From: Heterotrichella gracilis
Lineage: Eukaryota > Sar > Xanthophyceae > Tribonematales > Xanthonemataceae
Direction of reading: 5' to 3'
Length of the DNA stretch: 64,000 nucleotides
Assembly: GCA_032358255.1 (NCBI GenBank)
Contig: JAULBX010026385.1
Location: forward strand, 8,128 to 72,127
Shown here: positions 60,445-64,000 of the stretch, one piece after another
Layout: every line of letters starts with the position of its first letter
Position numbering within the stretch: the first letter of the stretch is position 1
Notes under the pieces: generated by a model
What the model was told of the DNA's origin: nothing
The model's input: the letters and a program-made list of their open reading frames with translations, nothing else
Database searches by the model: none
Made by a program: the position numbers and the translations under genes

Positions 60445-63400
60445 CTACTTCCTGGCCATTGCCACGGGGTTGAAGTCGGCGAAGAGTGTGTCCTTGACAG
60501 GCGTAGGAGTGGGCACAGCCTTGGCAGGGGCTGAAGACACAGCAGCAGGCTTCATTGCCCCTGACATGGTTGGCTGGGATATGCCATACAGGCTGGAGGC
60601 GTTGCCAACCTGCAACCGCACCACTGCCTGAACAACCCCAAGCCAGACTGCAAGTCTTTACATGTGTATCTGACCCTCTGGTGTAGCAAAAGCATAGATT
60701 GTGCGCAACATGCATGGCTGAATCATATGAGTGCACTTACCATGGGGTTGATTGGCGCTGAAACAAAGTCGTCAAACACCGAATTCTGTGCTGCCGGACG
60801 ACCAGCTGGCGGCTGGGGCACAGTGGCTGTTGCGCCAAAGTTGATGGACCACGTCGTCTGGAAGCCCTGTGCCCCAGGCGTAGGTAGCACCCGTGTGGCT
60901 GGTGGCTGCTGGGGTCGTTGCACTGTAGGCATGCTGAACATGTCCTCTGGGAGCGCTGGCTTTGCGGTCAGGTTAATGACTGGCGCTGCACCAGCAATTG
61001 TGGTGCCTGAAACATGCCCAACAGGGAAATATTTTAGACACCTGGATTATTAACAATTGTCTGATGCACAACATGATGGCTGAAGCCCATTGCCTTCGAC
61101 TAATTGCTTTTTATTGTAGTTTTAAAACCTTGGCTTGTTACATGGCATCTACTGCACATCCTTTGTGCACTGCACCACGGCATGATGTTGCCAAATACCG
61201 GTGATCAACCCCCCCACGCCTGGCACCACATCAATTACGCAACACCAGACACCCCGCATGTGCGTGCCATGCAGCGCATGAAAGTGCAACCTCTGACCAA
61301 TATATCCAGACAATTGTGGAACACACCGGTGATTTATGGCAGCATTTGCACACACATCCAGGCTGAGTCTGCATTGTGCACTATTTCTGAACCCACCTTT
61401 CTTCATATCAGTCGGCGCAAAGGGATTTCCAGACACGCCCTTGAACGCATCCCATTCTGAGTTGTCATCGTTCAGCTTTGTGTCACCAAAAACACTGAGA
61501 AAATCATCCTGCAAACACCAGGTGAATTTGTATGCAATGTACGGTGACAGTTGATCATCGTCCAGAGGCAGGCAGGAGGTAATGGGGTAGGATCATCAGT
61601 GATCAAATCGTGGACAAGGAACAACATGTTGGACCGTTGCATGTGCATGGTGCGCATTATGACACTAAGGGCCCCAACGGTGCAGTTTGGATGTGCACCT
61701 TTTTACATGATCAGACTGGGATTCAACGTGTAGGCTAGCCCTTCAAATAAGGCCTATAGACGACAGCAAACTTCACCAATCTCTACCCATTGTGACTCAT
61801 GAGCAATTACCGAATCATTTTGACAATGTTTCATGCAGGCATTGAACAGATGCAGCAGAGGGGCATTGTGAGATTAGCTTGCATACCACAGATGTTGGAC
61901 TTCCAGAAACCTTCGCAACTGTTGAGGGTATTGCAGCTTTTGCAGGGCTGGATGTAGCGCTGGAAACTGGTCCCAACTCAATTGCTGGGGCGGAGGTAGA
62001 CGATTGCGGCATGGAAAGTGATTGCACAGCTGGCTTAGATGCTGTAAATGAAGCAGCAATGTTTGGGTTGATTTTCACATCCGCAAGTTTCTTAGGCTTT
62101 GCTTTGTTGGTCTCTGACAGGGCGCGCAAGTTGGGAGTTGTCTCACTGCGCCCGGCATGGTGGCCTGCAATATAAACATGGTTTGACATGAATCCCCATG
62201 GCATGCATTCGTAGCCTAAATTCGTAGATGTGAAGCCTTGCCCACATTGCAGCAGCAGCACAGAACTATGCGCAGACCACATGCATGGCCTTCAAGGGTG
62301 CTGTGTAACCAACTTGCCATTTGAACCGCTTTCGGAATCAATGCTGTCCGGGCTGAGTGACAAAGACTCCTCATCATCATAGGGCGATGCGCCTCCATGC
62401 TTTTTCAGCGCATGTATGCGCTTCTGAGTGGACTCGACGGGATCATGAGACCCGTCTTCCTGCAGATGATAATTGCTGCATATTACAATGCTGATGATCA
62501 TGATTGCAACTGGAGCAATCCAATTATTGGCAATGCAAGACTCTGCCACTAGTTGACCGTCACTAGTGCACACGTGAATCAGCGTGCATGGGATAGGAGA
62601 TGTATTAACAGGCAGCTCGTGATTGCACTGGATTATAATGCATATGGGCCTCATTACGTTGCCATCAGCTTTGATGTCACTGATGAATCCAAACAACTGG
62701 ATTCGTACCTGTGCTTTACCGGCAGGGGATGATGGCATTCCAACATTCACTGCTTCAGTTGCACTCATTCCAGTGTATTTTGTTTTGTTTGCTGCTGCCT
62801 GCAAGCCAAACAGCAAAGGAGTAACCGAGTCATTTATGCTCACATCCGTTTCAATGGCTGATTACTAATTAATTTTGTGCAAGGCCGCAACATGCATGTG
62901 TTACAGGTTTGAATTACAGACCTTCTGTCTCTCAACTTCAATGCGGTGTGCATCACCTAGAAGCGCAAGGAGCTCCCTTGCACGGTTCCTCACATTGATG
63001 CCCTGTGCTCACACAGTGCCCTGGTGTCATGCCTGAGTGCCCATAATGTAGTGCACTCATAATGAATTGCAAATACACATGGGAAGAATCTAATCACTTC
63101 AATGCAGCAACAAATGGAATGTTCCCAGGCTGTAAGCAGCAAATCACACATGGTCTACAATAAAGATTGCACTAAACTCACATGGTCCTTCCCAGCCGGG
63201 TCCTTAAACTCAAATTTGAGCAGCTTTTCGAAGATTGGCGTCGAGTTTACAGCATCATCAACCATCCTCTGCAACGCATATTGGAAATTTTAGACCATGC
63301 AAGTACACCCTATGCATGCGCACACCGCTATTTTCTGCTTGTAACAGGTAGAACCCAACACACCGACATATTCAGACCAATGACCTGCCTTTGGCCCATG

Positions 63401-64000
63401 CTTGATAAGAAATTCAAAAAGCAGCATTGCTTTGTAGACATGGCGCCAATCTTCACCAGCATCGTTCATTCGCTTGTGCAGAACCTTGATCACATCCTTG
63501 GAGTCCTCTGGGTTCTTGCACGCTTCAGCAATTTCTGCAGCAGAATTAGGAGATGAGCTCGAAAATTGTGATTAAGTTCTAGAACTGGCCAGCAAACTGC
63601 TGGAAATTTCCGCAATTGCATTTCGCCACAATTATTGCCAACCGGGCTATTTTTCATGCCACAGTTTGTCTGTCTGGCGAGCCTATGCATTTCTACTGTG
63701 CACTCAGTTGTCACAGTGCGATCCATCATTTATTGGTGCCTGGCCAGCTGAAATTAACCAGTGACATTCCTTATAATGCATGCCGCCTGTTGAGTGCATA
63801 GTTGCGCCACAACAAGATGCGCAGTTGGGCGAACATCGGGTGGCGCTGGCTGCCTCCAACGCCTGCTGAATACCACTTGCAACAAATACAAGGTTTACAC
63901 AGGTATACCATCAACACAAAGTATGTCCTTCAATACAAAGTATGCCTATCACTGGCCACGCCTGTTTGGTACCTTACCTGTCATCACGGCGCCATGTGGA
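60445..64000 (-). CDS. epsin-like ENTH-domain endocytic adaptor, 5' end beyond window
   Basis: Epsins bind PtdIns phosphates through ENTH and recruit clathrin, AP2 and EH-domain proteins. Ten exons keep phase: 64000-63978 (partial), 63534-63389, 63268-63182, 63002-62922, 62798-62709, 62459-62318, 62164-61887, 61508-61397, 61006-60741, 60627-60445. ENTH hallmarks: PHGAVMTEIAEACK, VLHKRMNDAGEDWRHVYKAM, LFEFLIKHG, FEFKDPAGKDHGINVRNRAR, and ELLALLGDAHRIEVERQK. The disordered tail carries an NPF motif (GNPFAPT, EH binding) and FDDF / LFADF motifs of the adaptor-ear or clathrin-binding kind. No ubiquitin-interacting motif was recognised. The donors at 63389 and 62318 are GC, chosen because only they keep phase. 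The last two exons exist a second time as a pseudogene at 56579-57070. The N-terminal helix 0 exon lies outside the window. Confidence 0.92.

Noticed and set aside
1-64000. tRNA or rRNA genes, and reverse transcriptase or transposase coding
   Set aside because: I looked for a GTTCGAATC-type T-arm with a matching acceptor stem and for RT or DDE motifs in the translations, and found none convincing. A tRNAscan and a Repbase search would be decisive.

Overview
This window is nuclear DNA of a green alga (Viridiplantae). Genes are split into many short exons by GT-AG introns. One gene encodes a plant-type CCA1/LHY/RVE single-repeat MYB with the SHAQKFF motif. TTTAGGG-type telomere-like motifs are scattered through introns. 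Nothing looks organellar, bacterial or viral. I joined exons by hand, requiring reading phase to hold across each junction plus similarity to known families. The species cannot be named from the sequence.

Left part (1-8.0 kb): an SMPD4-like gene on the minus strand, running off the left edge, sits head to head with EIPR1/TSSC1 on the plus strand (7 exons). Middle-left (8.0-19.7 kb): a 17-exon MYB gene (minus, 912 aa) is followed by an 8-exon choline-transporter-like gene (minus, 590 aa). A small YCII-domain gene (plus) follows at 20.7-22.3 kb. A secreted Ser/Gly-rich protein of unknown function (minus) lies at 23.6-26.8 kb and has an upstream 5'UTR exon with a TATA box. The 27.6-30.5 kb stretch is gene-poor with a tandem repeat.

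Middle-right (30.5-50.2 kb): EB1 (minus) and FANCI (plus, 31 exons, about 1460 aa) are divergent. FANCI converges on an FkbM methyltransferase (minus), which is divergent from NUFIP (plus, 8 exons), a box C/D snoRNP assembly factor. Downstream of NUFIP are two long, near-perfect foldback hairpins.

Right part (51.6-64 kb): an epsin (ENTH) gene on the minus strand enters from the right edge. Below it is an array of three copies of an unrecognised gene family. A block of about 3.84 kb, holding the epsin 3' end plus one family member, has been tandemly duplicated. The copied epsin end has decayed to a pseudogene, and the leftmost family member is truncated and frameshifted.

The genes do not form one pathway. 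They cover membrane lipid and traffic functions (SMPD4, CTL, EIPR1, epsin), clock-type transcription, microtubule tips, DNA crosslink repair and snoRNP assembly. The most unusual material is the hairpin pair, the recent duplication block, and several introns whose two splice sites sit in matching direct repeats.
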